Positions 17,716 through 25,765 of a stretch of DNA of 64,000 bases are shown here, in pieces (positions within the stretch are counted from its first letter, which is position 1; every line of letters begins with the position of its first letter). The stretch lies in NCBI GenBank assembly GCA_041686695.1, contig JAWLDJ010000003.1, positions 1-64,000 on the forward strand, in the 5' to 3' direction. The stretch comes from T1Sed10-7 sp041686695. GTDB lineage: Bacteria > Actinomycetota > Nitriliruptoria > Nitriliruptorales > Nitriliruptoraceae. Made by a program: the position numbers and the translations under genes. The notes under the pieces are model-generated. The model was not told the origin of the DNA and did not search any database. It was given only the letters and a program-made list of their open reading frames with translations.

Positions 17716-19023
17716 TCACGTGGCGACCGCCGCGAACCCCGACGTCAGATCGGCGATCAGGTCGTCGACCCCTTCGAGCCCGACGGACAGCCGCACCAGG
17801 CCCGGGGTGACACCGGTGCTGAGCTGTTGCTCCGGGCTGAGCTGGGAGTGGGTGGTGGAGGCCGGGTGGATGATGAGGCTGCGGACGTCGCCGATGTTGG
17901 CCAGGTGACTGAACAGCGCCACCCCGTCCACGAAGCGCTTGCCGGCGTCCACCCCGCCGGTCAGTTCGAAGGAGACGATCGCACCCGCGCCGCGCGGGGC
18001 ATAGCGCTGCTGGGCAGCGTGCCAGCGGCTGGACGCGAGGCCGGCGTACCAGACCTGCTCGACCGCGTCGTGGCTCTGCAACCACTCGGCGATGCGCTGG
18101 GCGTTGGCCACGTGGCGGTCCATGCGCAGGCTGAGGGTCTCGATGCCCTGGAGCAGCAGGAAGGCGTTGTGCGGGCTGAGCGCCGGGCCGAGATCGCGCA
18201 GCAGCTGGACCCGCAGCTTGATCGCGTAGGCCGCGCCGGCGTTGCCGAGCGCTTCCCAGTAGTTGAGGCCGTGGTAGGAGGGGTCCGGCGTGGTCAGGCC
18301 GGGGAAGCGGGCCGCCTGAGCACCGAAGTCGAAACGCCCGCCGTCGACCACGACCCCGGCGATCGCGGTGCCGTGCCCCCCGAGGAACTTCGTCGCCGAG
18401 TGGACGACGATGTCGGCGCCGTGCTCCAGCGGACGGATCAGGTAAGGGGTGGCCACGGTGTTGTCGACGATCAGCGGCACCCCGGCCTCGTGGGCGACCT
18501 CGGCGACGGTGGCGATGTCGAGGATGTCGATCTTGGGGTTGCCGATCGACTCGCCGTAGAAGGCCTTGGTGTTGGGTTGGACGGCGGCCCGCCACGCGGC
18601 AGGGTCATCGGGGTCCTCGACGAAGGAGACCTCGATCCCGAGCTTCGGCAGGGTGTACCGGAACAGGTTGTAGGTCCCGCCGTACAGCGAGGCGGAGGAC
18701 ACGATGTGTGCGCCGGCCTCGGCCAGGTTCAGCACGGCCAGCGTCTCCGCGGCCTGCCCCGAGGCGACCGCCACCGCCGCGACCCCACCCTCCAGCGAAG
18801 CGACCCGCTGCTCGACGACGTCGGTCGTCGGGTTCATGATGCGCGTGTAGATGTTGCCGGACTCGGCCAGGCCGAACAGGTTGGCTGCCCGCTCGGTGTC
18901 CCCGAGGACGTAGGAGGTCGTCTGGTAGATCGGCGTGGCCCGGGAACCGGTCGTGGGGTCGGGGACGGCGCCGGCATGGATCTGACGCGTGTCGAAGGAC
19001 CAGGCCGTGGGGTCTGCGGTCAT
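17716..19023 (-). CDS. metY: O-acetylhomoserine sulfhydrylase
   Basis: This PLP enzyme converts O-acetylhomoserine and sulfide to homocysteine. It has 435 aa from the ATG at 19023, which gives the family N-terminus (FDTRQIHAG, TTGSRATPIYQTTSY). The PLP lysine is in HSATKFLGGHG, and active-site tyrosine and arginine are in NIYTRIMNPT. It lies first in metY-metX. No SAM riboswitch could be recognised in the 164 bp upstream. Confidence 0.95.
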   Translation of the reverse strand: MTADPTAWSFDTRQIHAGAVPDPTTGSRATPIYQTTSYVLGDTERAANLFGLAESGNIYTRIMNPTTDVVEQRVASLEGGVAAVAVASGQAAETLAVLNLAEAGAHIVSSASLYGGTYNLFRYTLPKLGIEVSFVEDPDDPAAWRAAVQPNTKAFYGESIGNPKIDILDIATVAEVAHEAGVPLIVDNTVATPYLIRPLEHGADIVVHSATKFLGGHGTAIAGVVVDGGRFDFGAQAARFPGLTTPDPSYHGLNYWEALGNAGAAYAIKLRVQLLRDLGPALSPHNAFLLLQGIETLSLRMDRHVANAQRIAEWLQSHDAVEQVWYAGLASSRWHAAQQRYAPRGAGAIVSFELTGGVDAGKRFVDGVALFSHLANIGDVRSLIIHPASTTHSQLSPEQQLSTGVTPGLVRLSVGLEGVDDLIADLTSGFAAVAT

Positions 19024-19187
19024 GTCGATGCTCCTGCGTGCGGGGCGGGGGGCGGTCCCGCTGCCCGGTGGCCGACGGGGCGTCGGCAACGGTGGTGTGG
19101 ACGCGGGCGGACGCTAGGTCCCTGCAGGCCTGCGACGGCGCAGCGTAGTGACAACCGTGCGAACGGCGGCGCCGGGGGGTGCCGCGC

Positions 19188-20120
19188 TCAACGTCCCGTC
19201 AGCCGGTCCACCTCGACCAGTTCCTCACGCGTCAGCCGCCACCCGGCGGCGGCGCTGTTGGCGTGGACCTGCTCCGGGCGGGTCGCACCGGCGATCACCG
19301 AGGCGACCGGGCCCTGGCACGCCAGCCACGAGATCGCCAGCTCGAGCAGGGTGTGACCGGCATCGTGAGCGAAGGCCTCGAGCGCGGCCGCGGTGGCGAG
19401 CCGGTCCTCGTCGATCCAGTCCGCCCGGCGCTGCTGTGGCAGGGTGTTCAGTCGCCATCCCGGGTCCTGCTCCTGCCCCGAGGTGTACTTGCCCGTCAGG
19501 AGCCCGGACTCCAGCGGGAAGTAGGGCAGCAGCGCGAGCCCGTGGCGTTCGACCGCCTGCAGGACGTCGTCCTCGATCCGGTCGTGCAACAGGCTCCAGT
19601 GGTCCTGCGCGCACACGAAGCGGGCGGTCCCGGCGCGTGCCGCCACGGCCTCGGCCTCGTCGGCCTGCTCGGCGCTGAGGTTGGAGTGGCCGATCTCACG
19701 CACCTTGCCGGCGGTCACCAGCTCGTCCAGCGCGCCGAGCGTCTCGGCGATCGGCACCTCGGGGTCGGGCCGGTGCAGCTGGTAGAGGTCGATGTGGTCG
19801 CACCCGAGCCGTCGCAGGCTCGCCTCGCAGGCGCTGCGGACGTACTCGGGACGGGCGCCCGAGCGGTGTGGATCGAGCTCCATCCCGAACTTCGTCGCCA
19901 CGACCACCTGGTCACGACGCGAGCCGAGCGCGCGTCCGAGCAGCTCCTCCGACCCACCCCCACCGCCGTAGATGTCGGCGGTGTCGAACAGGGTGATGCC
20001 CACCTCCAGCGCCGCATCGACGACCGCCTGGGTCTGCGACGCGTCGATGCGGCCGCCGAAGTTGTTGCAACCGAGCCCGACGACCGAGACGTCCAGAGCG
20101 CCGATGTGTCGGGTCTCCAC
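19188..20120 (-). CDS. Aldo/keto reductase
   Basis: The 310-aa NAD(P)H-dependent TIM-barrel oxidoreductase starts at GTG 20120, with GGAGGG eight bases upstream. Catalytic Asp, Tyr and Lys are in FDTADIYGGG and ATKFGM, and the His is in YQLHRPD. The cofactor region SVIAGATRPEQV is present. The closest type is the YghZ/tyrosine auxotrophy-type AKR. The substrate is unknown. It lies 67 bp after tRNA-Ala on the same strand. Confidence 0.9.
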   Translation of the reverse strand: METRHIGALDVSVVGLGCNNFGGRIDASQTQAVVDAALEVGITLFDTADIYGGGGGSEELLGRALGSRRDQVVVATKFGMELDPHRSGARPEYVRSACEASLRRLGCDHIDLYQLHRPDPEVPIAETLGALDELVTAGKVREIGHSNLSAEQADEAEAVAARAGTARFVCAQDHWSLLHDRIEDDVLQAVERHGLALLPYFPLESGLLTGKYTSGQEQDPGWRLNTLPQQRRADWIDEDRLATAAALEAFAHDAGHTLLELAISWLACQGPVASVIAGATRPEQVHANSAAAGWRLTREELVEVDRLTGR

Positions 20121-20187
20121 CGTGATCCCTCCGGTGAGGCGTGTCGGGGGGGTGCTCCCCGAGACGCCGGGGTGATGTGCCAACGCG

Positions 20188-20261
20188 TGGACCCGATCGG
20201 ATTCGAACCGACGACCTCTGCCATGCAAGGGCAGCGCTCTGCCAGGCTGAGCTACGGGCCC
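20188..20261 (-). tRNA. tRNA-Ala (TGC)
   Basis: The 74-nt cloverleaf on the minus strand starts GGGCCCGTAGCTCAG. It has a 5-bp anticodon stem CTGCC/GGCAG around loop CTTGCAT, T-loop GGTTCGAATCC and 3' end GGGTCCA. The anticodon TGC reads GCA, and a G3-U70 wobble in the acceptor stem is the alanine identity element. The CCA tail is not encoded. Confidence 0.96.
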
Positions 20262-20392
20262 GCGCCGTCCGTGTCGTACGGGCGGACGGCTGCACAGGGT
20301 AGGCCAGCGTGGCACCGGCGAGGGTGCCGTGGCGATACCGGTGCCGGAGATCCGGGAACCGGGCACACTCGCCACACACAGAGAGGTCAGCG

Positions 20393-20875
20393 TTGTCCCT
20401 TGATGTCGACCGGCTGCTGGATGCGCGTCCGGCGTGGGCCGAGCGTGCCCGCCGGCGGTGGCGGACCGCGATCGCTGCCGACCCGGTCCGTCGGCGACGT
20501 TGGCTGGCTGTCGTCGTGATCGCCTGGCAGCTCGGCGACGCGATCGCCCCTCGCCACCAGGTCGCCGGGGTCCGCCGGCTGCTGCTCGTGATGATCGTGC
20601 TGGACAGCGTGGCCACCTACGTGTGGGTGGCCGGCGGGATCGCCAGCGAAGCCAACCCCATGGTGGCGGCGGCGCTGGACACCTACGGGATCGGTCCCGG
20701 GTTGCTGCTGCGCACGCTGTGGTCGGTGGCGCTGGTGCTCGCGCTGACCTGGCTGGCGGAGCGGCGGGCGTCGGTGCGCCCGGCGCTGGTGGTCCCCCTC
20801 GTCGCGCTGGGAGCGGTCACGCTCCTCCACATCAGCGTGCTGGCGCAGGTCTGGTGGCAGCTGCTGGGCTCCTGA
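20393..20875 (+). CDS. Membrane protein, DUF5658-like
   Basis: The 160-aa protein uses a TTG start at 20393 with GAGAGG seven bases upstream; upstream ATG starts run through an Arg/Pro-rich leader. After a basic N-terminus there are three to four hydrophobic helices, with LDSVATYVWVAGGIASEANPMV in the first pair, a pattern seen in DUF5658-type membrane proteins. The function is unknown. It is divergent from tRNA-Ala. Confidence 0.65.
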   Translation: MSLDVDRLLDARPAWAERARRRWRTAIAADPVRRRRWLAVVVIAWQLGDAIAPRHQVAGVRRLLLVMIVLDSVATYVWVAGGIASEANPMVAAALDTYGIGPGLLLRTLWSVALVLALTWLAERRASVRPALVVPLVALGAVTLLHISVLAQVWWQLLGS

Positions 20876-20986
20876 CCCCACGTCCGGCCGGCCCGGAAGG
20901 CGCCAGCGCCGGGGGCCGCGTACCGGCCGCGACGTGCCCATTAGGCTGCATGACGGCGCGGCAGCCGAACGCGAGGGAGGGCGGCA

Positions 20987-21109
20987 GTGGTGACCACGAC
21001 GGCCCTCGACCGCGTGTGGATCGCGGTGGCCGGTGCGGGCGGCTACCTGGTCCCTGCGCCGACCGGGGCGCGGGGACGCCGCTTCGTGAGGTGTTCCCGT
21101 GCCGGTTGA
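20987..21109 (+). CDS. Possible 40-codon small ORF upstream of ggt
   Basis: Two consecutive GTG codons (20987 and 20990) follow GGGAGGGCGG, and the frame runs 40 codons to a TGA at 21107, overlapping the ggt GTG by 11 bp. The product has a mid hydrophobic stretch (VWIAVAGAGGYLVPAP). It could be a coupled leader peptide or chance; no family is recognised. Confidence 0.3.
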   Translation: MVTTTALDRVWIAVAGAGGYLVPAPTGARGRRFVRCSRAG

Positions 21110-22676
21110 CGCGGCGCACAGCGCGCCCGACGCCGTGGTCGCTGCCGGGCACCAGGCCACGGTCGACGCCGCGCTCGAGGTCCTGCAGGACGGTGGCAAC
21201 GCCTACGACGCCGCCGTCGCGGCGGGGTTCGCCGCAGCCGTCGCCGAGCCCTGTCTCTCGAGCCTTGGAGGCGGTGGCTTCCTGCTGGCACGACCCGACA
21301 TCGGACCACCGGTGTTGTTCGACTTCTTCGTCGACACCCCGGGGCGTGGTCGTCCGGCTGGCACACCGCCGCCGGAGCTCACGCCGGCCACGGTGCGCTT
21401 CGGCAACGCGGAGCAGGTCTTCCACGTCGGCCACGGCTCCGTCGCGGTCCCCGGGTGTCTTCCGGGCTACCTGCACGTCCACCGCCGCCTCGGTCGGCTC
21501 CCGCTGGCCCGGATCGTGGCACCGGCACGGCGTCTGGCGGCGGCGGGCGTCCGCCTCGGCCCCGACCAGGCGGCGGTGGTGCGCCTGCTCGAGCCGATCT
21601 TCTCGTTGACCCCCGAGGCTCGCGCGCTCTTCGTGCCCGAGCAGCGCGCGTTCGGCGACGACGACGTCGTACGCAACCCGCCGTTGGCGCGGTTCCTGGA
21701 CGCCATCGGTGATGGCGAGGTCGACGGGTTCCACGACACCGCGCTCGCCCGCTCGATCGCGGCCCACAGCCAGGCTGCCGGGGGCAGCCTGACGGTGACC
21801 GACCTCGTCGAGTACCGGGTGCAGGAACGCACGCCACTGACCTTCCGGCACGCCGGCGCGACCGTGCTGACGAACCCCGTGCCGTCCTACGGCGGGTCAC
21901 TGATCACCCGTGCGCTGGACCGGCTCGCCCGGACGGGCCCGGCCGGGCCGCCCGGCTCGGGAGCGCGCCTGGACCAGCTGGCCAGCGCGCTCGCCGAGGT
22001 GACGGCCTTCCACCTCGGGTCGGGGGTCGACGCCACGGAGCAGGGCGGCGAGGTGCTGCCCGCCGGCACGGACACGGCGAGGACCGACGAACGGTCCGCG
22101 GCGGATGCCGCTCCTCGGCCGCGGACCGCGCGCGGGACGACCCACGTCAGCATCGCCGATGGGCACGGCAACCTCGCCGCCATGACCACGTCGAACGGCA
22201 GCGGCAGCGGCATCACTCTCAGTGATACGGGCATCCTGGCGAACAACATCATGGGGGAGACCGACCTCCATCCGGGCGGCTTCCATCAGGCGCCTCCCGG
22301 GGTGCGGGTCGGCTCCATGATGGCGCCCACGATCCTGGAGCCGGACGAGGGGGCGGCGGTGGCGCTCGGCTCGGGTGGGAGCGAGCGGATCCGCAGTGCC
22401 CTGACCCAGGTGCTGGTCGGTCTGCTCGACGACGGGCGGCCCCTGGAGGAGACCGTGCTCGCGCCGCGGCTGCACTGGGACGGCACGATGCTCCAGGTCG
22501 AGCCGGGGTTCGACGAGGCCGCGCTGGCCGAGCTCGAGCGCACCTGGGCGCTGAACCGTTGGGAGCTCGGCGACCTCTACTTCGGCGGGGTCAACGCCGT
22601 CACCACCGATGGCGACGCCGTGGGGGATCCTCGCCGCGGCGGTCGCACGGGCCGGCTCACCGAGCCCCGCCCCTGA
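21099..22676 (+). CDS. Gamma-glutamyltranspeptidase family protein
   Basis: The 525-aa N-terminal nucleophile hydrolase has the family start region (AAGHQATVDAALEVLQDGGN) and LSSLGGGGFLL. The autoprocessing/catalytic threonine lies in RGTTHVSIAD, followed by SNGSGSGI. Such enzymes cleave gamma-glutamyl bonds of glutathione and related compounds. No signal peptide is visible, so it may be cytoplasmic, unlike classical periplasmic Ggt. The start is GTG at 21099. Confidence 0.85.
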   Translation: MPVDAAHSAPDAVVAAGHQATVDAALEVLQDGGNAYDAAVAAGFAAAVAEPCLSSLGGGGFLLARPDIGPPVLFDFFVDTPGRGRPAGTPPPELTPATVRFGNAEQVFHVGHGSVAVPGCLPGYLHVHRRLGRLPLARIVAPARRLAAAGVRLGPDQAAVVRLLEPIFSLTPEARALFVPEQRAFGDDDVVRNPPLARFLDAIGDGEVDGFHDTALARSIAAHSQAAGGSLTVTDLVEYRVQERTPLTFRHAGATVLTNPVPSYGGSLITRALDRLARTGPAGPPGSGARLDQLASALAEVTAFHLGSGVDATEQGGEVLPAGTDTARTDERSAADAAPRPRTARGTTHVSIADGHGNLAAMTTSNGSGSGITLSDTGILANNIMGETDLHPGGFHQAPPGVRVGSMMAPTILEPDEGAAVALGSGGSERIRSALTQVLVGLLDDGRPLEETVLAPRLHWDGTMLQVEPGFDEAALAELERTWALNRWELGDLYFGGVNAVTTDGDAVGDPRRGGRTGRLTEPRP

Positions 22677-22782
22677 CCACCTCGCCACTCGCGGTGGCAC
22701 GATCGCGCACCCACACCTCGGACGTGGACGTGGCACCCTGTCCGGGCTCGGCGGACCACGCCGACCGGAAGCGAGGGCCGCC

Positions 22783-23097
22783 GTGCTCCTGTTGCTGATC
22801 CCCGTCGCCGCGATCGCCGTCGTGATCGGGCTCAACTTCGGGTGGCAGTGGGTCTTCGCGCCCCTGCTGGCCTACGTGCTGCTGCGGTGGTCGGTCGCGA
22901 GCCTGCGGGTCCTGGTCACCGATGCGAAGCACCTCGGGGAGGAGACGGAGACCGCCTCCCCTGTTGGGGCTGATGAGCGCACGTTGTACTGGTGTGAGGA
23001 GTGTGGCGCGGAGCTTCTCCTGCTCGTCCGAGGGACCGCACGAGCCCCGAGTCACTGCGGCCAACGGATGCATGAACGGACGGAGATCAGGAACTGA
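22783..23097 (+). CDS. Small membrane protein with C-terminal zinc-ribbon-like cysteines
   Basis: The 104-aa protein starts at GTG 22783 after GCGAGGG. It has two hydrophobic helices (residues 1-35), a short charged segment, then CEECGAELLLL and a later His-Cys (SHCGQRM), which could bind zinc. An upstream start in the end of ggt would add a low-complexity leader. The function is unknown. It lies upstream of an AT-richer spacer rich in TCCACA motifs. Confidence 0.65.
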   Translation: MLLLLIPVAAIAVVIGLNFGWQWVFAPLLAYVLLRWSVASLRVLVTDAKHLGEETETASPVGADERTLYWCEECGAELLLLVRGTARAPSHCGQRMHERTEIRN

Positions 23098-23100
23098 ACG

Positions 23101-23175
23101 TGTCCACGGTCACCCACAGGGTTGTGGAACCAGGCTGTGGAGAAGACGGATGTTCGGACAACTTTTCCACATTCT
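23101..23175. promoter_or_regulatory. Cluster of DnaA-box-like motifs in AT-richer spacer
   Basis: TTTTCCACA (23163-23171) differs by one base from both TTATCCACA and the actinobacterial TTGTCCACA. Nearby are TTGTGGAA, CTGTGGAG, CACCCACAGG and TGTCCACGG, mixed in orientation. The spacer 23098-23213 is less GC-rich than its surroundings. No dnaA or dnaN is in the window, so an origin is not claimed; titration sites or a regulatory region are alternatives. Confidence 0.4.
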
Positions 23176-23213
23176 GAGAACCAGAACGGACGTCAAGCGC
23201 GCGATGCCAAGCG

Positions 23214-23242
23214 CCTGGCGCGCGAAACGTCGGCGCGCCAGG
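23214..23242. terminator. Hairpin downstream of crgA
   Basis: A perfect 10-bp stem CCTGGCGCGC/GCGCGCCAGG with a 9-nt loop begins 6 bp past the crgA stop on the minus strand. There is no U-tract, as is common in GC-rich terminators. Confidence 0.65.
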
Positions 23243-23248
23243 TAACGC

Positions 23249-23521
23249 TCACCGCCACCTGGTGAGCAGACCGAAACCGACGCTGAGCAGCAGGAACCCG
23301 ACCAGCAGCCCCCAGTTCGACCCCGGCCAGACCCACCCCCGGGTGACGTCCTGGACCCCTGGCAGGTACCCCAGCAGGATCACCAGGACCCCGACCACGA
23401 GCAGCGCTCCGCCGGCTGTGGGTAACCACGACGGCGAGGGATCCGGGTGGCGTTCGGGCGCGTGGGTCTGATGGGCGCGGGGCCGGTTGCGGCCGCCGCG
23501 ACGGTGCTTGCTCTTGGGCAT
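23249..23521 (-). CDS. crgA: Cell division protein CrgA
   Basis: CrgA is a small actinobacterial membrane protein that helps place and stabilise the septum and interacts with FtsZ and penicillin-binding proteins. The 90-aa product starts MPKSKHRR, the family N-terminus, has two transmembrane helices (AGGALLVVGVLVILLGYL and WGLLVGFLLLSVGFGLL) and ends TRWR like other CrgA proteins. The ATG at 23521 is preferred to 23527, because GAGGG is then correctly spaced. Its position beside sortase and pabA matches other actinobacteria. Confidence 0.9.
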   Translation of the reverse strand: MPKSKHRRGGRNRPRAHQTHAPERHPDPSPSWLPTAGGALLVVGVLVILLGYLPGVQDVTRGWVWPGSNWGLLVGFLLLSVGFGLLTRWR

Positions 23522-23717
23522 CAGCATCCCTCGTTCGCGATGGTGCCGGTCCACGGACCGTACCGGTCCCGGCCGGCCCAGCGGGGTCGGTGGGGATCCG
23601 ACCGCGGTGCTGGGCGTGGGCAGCGCCCGTCGCGCTCGCACCACGCTGGGTGCCCGTTACCCTTCCCTGGCACCACCGCGCCCTCCCGCGGTGGTCGGGC
23701 GAGGCGGGAGACGACGC

Positions 23718-24410
23718 GTGACACGGGTGGTGCGGGGCCTCGGCTGGGTCCTGGTCGTCAGCGGTGCGGTCGTGCTCCTCTACGTGGTGTACCTGCTGTG
23801 GTTCACCGGCTTCGAGACCGAGCGTGCGCAGCGCGAGCTCGAGCAGAACTGGGCGTTGACCGTGCCCGACACCCCGGTCGCCGGTGAGGCCGATGCCGCG
23901 ACCGAGGACGAGGAGATCGAACTCGGCGACGCGGTCGCCGCGCTGTGGTTCGAGCGGGATGGCGAGCCGATCGTCAGCGACGAGCCGCTGTTCGTGGTCA
24001 GCGGCGCGACCCTCGAGCTGCTCCGTTCGGGACCGGGCCACTACCCGCTCTCGGACCGGCCCGGTGGGGAGGGCAACCTCGCGATCGCGGGCCATCGCAC
24101 CACCTACGGCGCACCGTTCTGGTCCGTCGATCAGCTCACGGAGGGTGACACGATCCACGTGGTCGACCGGCAGGGTCGGGAGTGGATCTACGGCTACCGC
24201 GAGCAACGGATCGTGGCACCGACCGCGGTGTGGGTGGTGGGAGAGGACCCACTGGGATCGGGAGCGCCGACGATCACCCTGACCACCTGCCATCCTCGTG
24301 GGAGCGCTGCGCAACGCCTGATCGTGTGGGGTGAGTTGCTGGGTGCACCGATCGCCTCGACCGCCACGGGGGCGACGCCGGAGGAGATCGTCGGCGAGGT
24401 GGAGGGATGA
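23718..24410 (+). CDS. Class E sortase
   Basis: Sortases link secreted proteins to the cell wall through a threonine- or alanine-containing sorting signal. The 230-aa protein starts at GTG 23718. It has an N-terminal transmembrane anchor (VLVVSGAVVLLYVVYLLWF), the catalytic His in AGHRTTYGAPF, the Cys in TLTTCHPRG and the Arg in AAQRLIVW. Location next to crgA and pabA is typical of class E sortases. It is followed by an overlapping 59-aa membrane protein gene. Confidence 0.92.
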   Translation: MTRVVRGLGWVLVVSGAVVLLYVVYLLWFTGFETERAQRELEQNWALTVPDTPVAGEADAATEDEEIELGDAVAALWFERDGEPIVSDEPLFVVSGATLELLRSGPGHYPLSDRPGGEGNLAIAGHRTTYGAPFWSVDQLTEGDTIHVVDRQGREWIYGYREQRIVAPTAVWVVGEDPLGSGAPTITLTTCHPRGSAAQRLIVWGELLGAPIASTATGATPEEIVGEVEG

Positions 24411-24586
24411 GCGGATCGGCGCCCGAGGAGGCCGACGGCGGTGGCCGCCGGTGGCTGAAGGCCGTGCTGCTGGCGCTGGCGATCGTGGTCGGGATCGTGG
24501 TGCTGTTCACCTGGGTGTTCCCGTGGGTGGAGGAGCTCACCCAGGACCCCACCATCGGCGCTCAGCTGTTCCGGCTGCCGAGGTAG
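24407..24586 (+). CDS. 59-aa single-pass membrane protein coupled to sortase
   Basis: The ATG at 24407 overlaps the sortase TGA (ATGA), with GGAGGG just upstream. The product has a Gly/Glu-rich start, one transmembrane helix (AVLLALAIVVGIVVLFTWVF) and a short tail PTIGAQLFRLPR. It occupies the spot where other actinobacteria carry a tiny membrane gene between sortase and pabA. The 3' end overlaps the convergent polyprenyl synthase by 25 bp. Confidence 0.7.
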   Translation: MSGSAPEEADGGGRRWLKAVLLALAIVVGIVVLFTWVFPWVEELTQDPTIGAQLFRLPR

Positions 24587-25569
24587 TCCGCGACCGCCTC
24601 GAGGGACGCCGTCGCATCGCCCGGCAGGGGGAGCTCGGCGAGCGCGGCCCGTGCCGAGGAGATGCTGCGCTGGATCTGCTGCTCGGTGGCGGCCCGGGCG
24701 CCGGAGCGTTCCAGCAGCTCCCGGATCCACCGGGTGCTCGGCGCGTCGAGCTCCGGGTCGCCGAGAGCGGCTTCCAGACGTTGCCGATCCGCCGGATCCG
24801 AGCGTTGCGCGGCCTCCGCGATCAGCAGCGTGCGCTTGCCCTCGGCCAGATCCGAGGAGACGGACTTGCCCGTGGTGGCCGTGTCGCCGAACACCCCCAG
24901 CAGGTCGTCGGCCAGCTGGAAGGCTCGGCCCAGCGGATCGCCGAAGGCGTGTAGCCCGGACAGCAGCTCCGCGTCCGCGCCCGCCAGGATCGCGCCGAGC
25001 TCCAGAGGTCGTGCCACCGAGTACCGGCCCGACTTGAGGGTCGCGACCTGCAACGCCAGTTCCCGATCGGTGGTGCGCGCCGTCGCCGCGTGCAGGTCCA
25101 GCGCCTGGCCCGCCATGACCTCCTCGCGCAGCACCGTGAACCGCCGGAAGGCGGTGAGCAGCACCTGGTCGGGGACCTGGCCCGACAGGAACAGCGCGTC
25201 GGCCTGGACGAACGCGAGGTCGCCGAGCAGGATCGCGACGGCGCGGCCGTACGCCTCCGGGTCACCGCGCCACTGCTCGTTGCGGTGCCGCGTCGCGAAC
25301 GCATGGTGGACGCTGGGACGACCTCGCCGCGTCGGCGCCTGGTCGATCACGTCGTCGTGGAGCAGCGCGCAGGTGTGCAGCAGTTCCAGGGCCAGGGCGG
25401 GTCCCTCGACGGCATGCAGCTGGCGGCCGCCCGCCGCCTGGAAGCCGAGGAGCAGCAACGCCGGCCGGATCCGCTTCCCGCCGGTCATGAAGGCCCGCAA
25501 CTCGGCCGTCAGGGGCGCCATGCTCGGATGGAGCTCGTCGATGCCGGGCAGCGCGGCATCCAGGGCCAC
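24562..25569 (-). CDS. Polyprenyl diphosphate synthase
   Basis: This is a trans-isoprenyl diphosphate synthase that extends allylic diphosphates with IPP. The 335-aa protein has GGKRIRPAL, the first Asp-rich motif HDDVIDQAP, and the second LADDLLGVFGD. The chain length (geranylgeranyl or longer) cannot be read reliably. The first ordinary start is GTG 25569, but homologous-looking sequence (RLRRRVDAALDVAL) continues upstream to an in-frame TGA near 25690 with no ATG or GTG. The true start may therefore be non-canonical. Confidence 0.9.
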   Translation of the reverse strand: MALDAALPGIDELHPSMAPLTAELRAFMTGGKRIRPALLLLGFQAAGGRQLHAVEGPALALELLHTCALLHDDVIDQAPTRRGRPSVHHAFATRHRNEQWRGDPEAYGRAVAILLGDLAFVQADALFLSGQVPDQVLLTAFRRFTVLREEVMAGQALDLHAATARTTDRELALQVATLKSGRYSVARPLELGAILAGADAELLSGLHAFGDPLGRAFQLADDLLGVFGDTATTGKSVSSDLAEGKRTLLIAEAAQRSDPADRQRLEAALGDPELDAPSTRWIRELLERSGARAATEQQIQRSISSARAALAELPLPGDATASLEAVADYLGSRNS

Positions 25570-25765
25570 GTCCAGCGCCGCATCGACCCGGCGACGCAGC
25601 CGCGTGAGGACAGCAGGCTCGCCCGCCGGCGCGGTGGGCGGCTCGTGCGGTCCGGAGGTGGTACTGATCGCGCGCTCCTGCTCGCTGGCGCCTCACCGTA
25701 CCGCCCACCCTCGGCGGCTAGGCTCGGACGGTCCAGGCAGGCGCGGTACGAGGAGGCGGTCACCG

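Noticed and set aside
19024..19187. SAM-type riboswitch upstream of metY
   Set aside because: No conserved core or pseudoknot sequence could be recognised in the 164-bp leader by reading.
24662..25765. Upstream extension of the AMP-binding protein frame
   Set aside because: The extension is antisense to the polyprenyl synthase; the GTG at 25766 has a proper ribosome site and homologous start.
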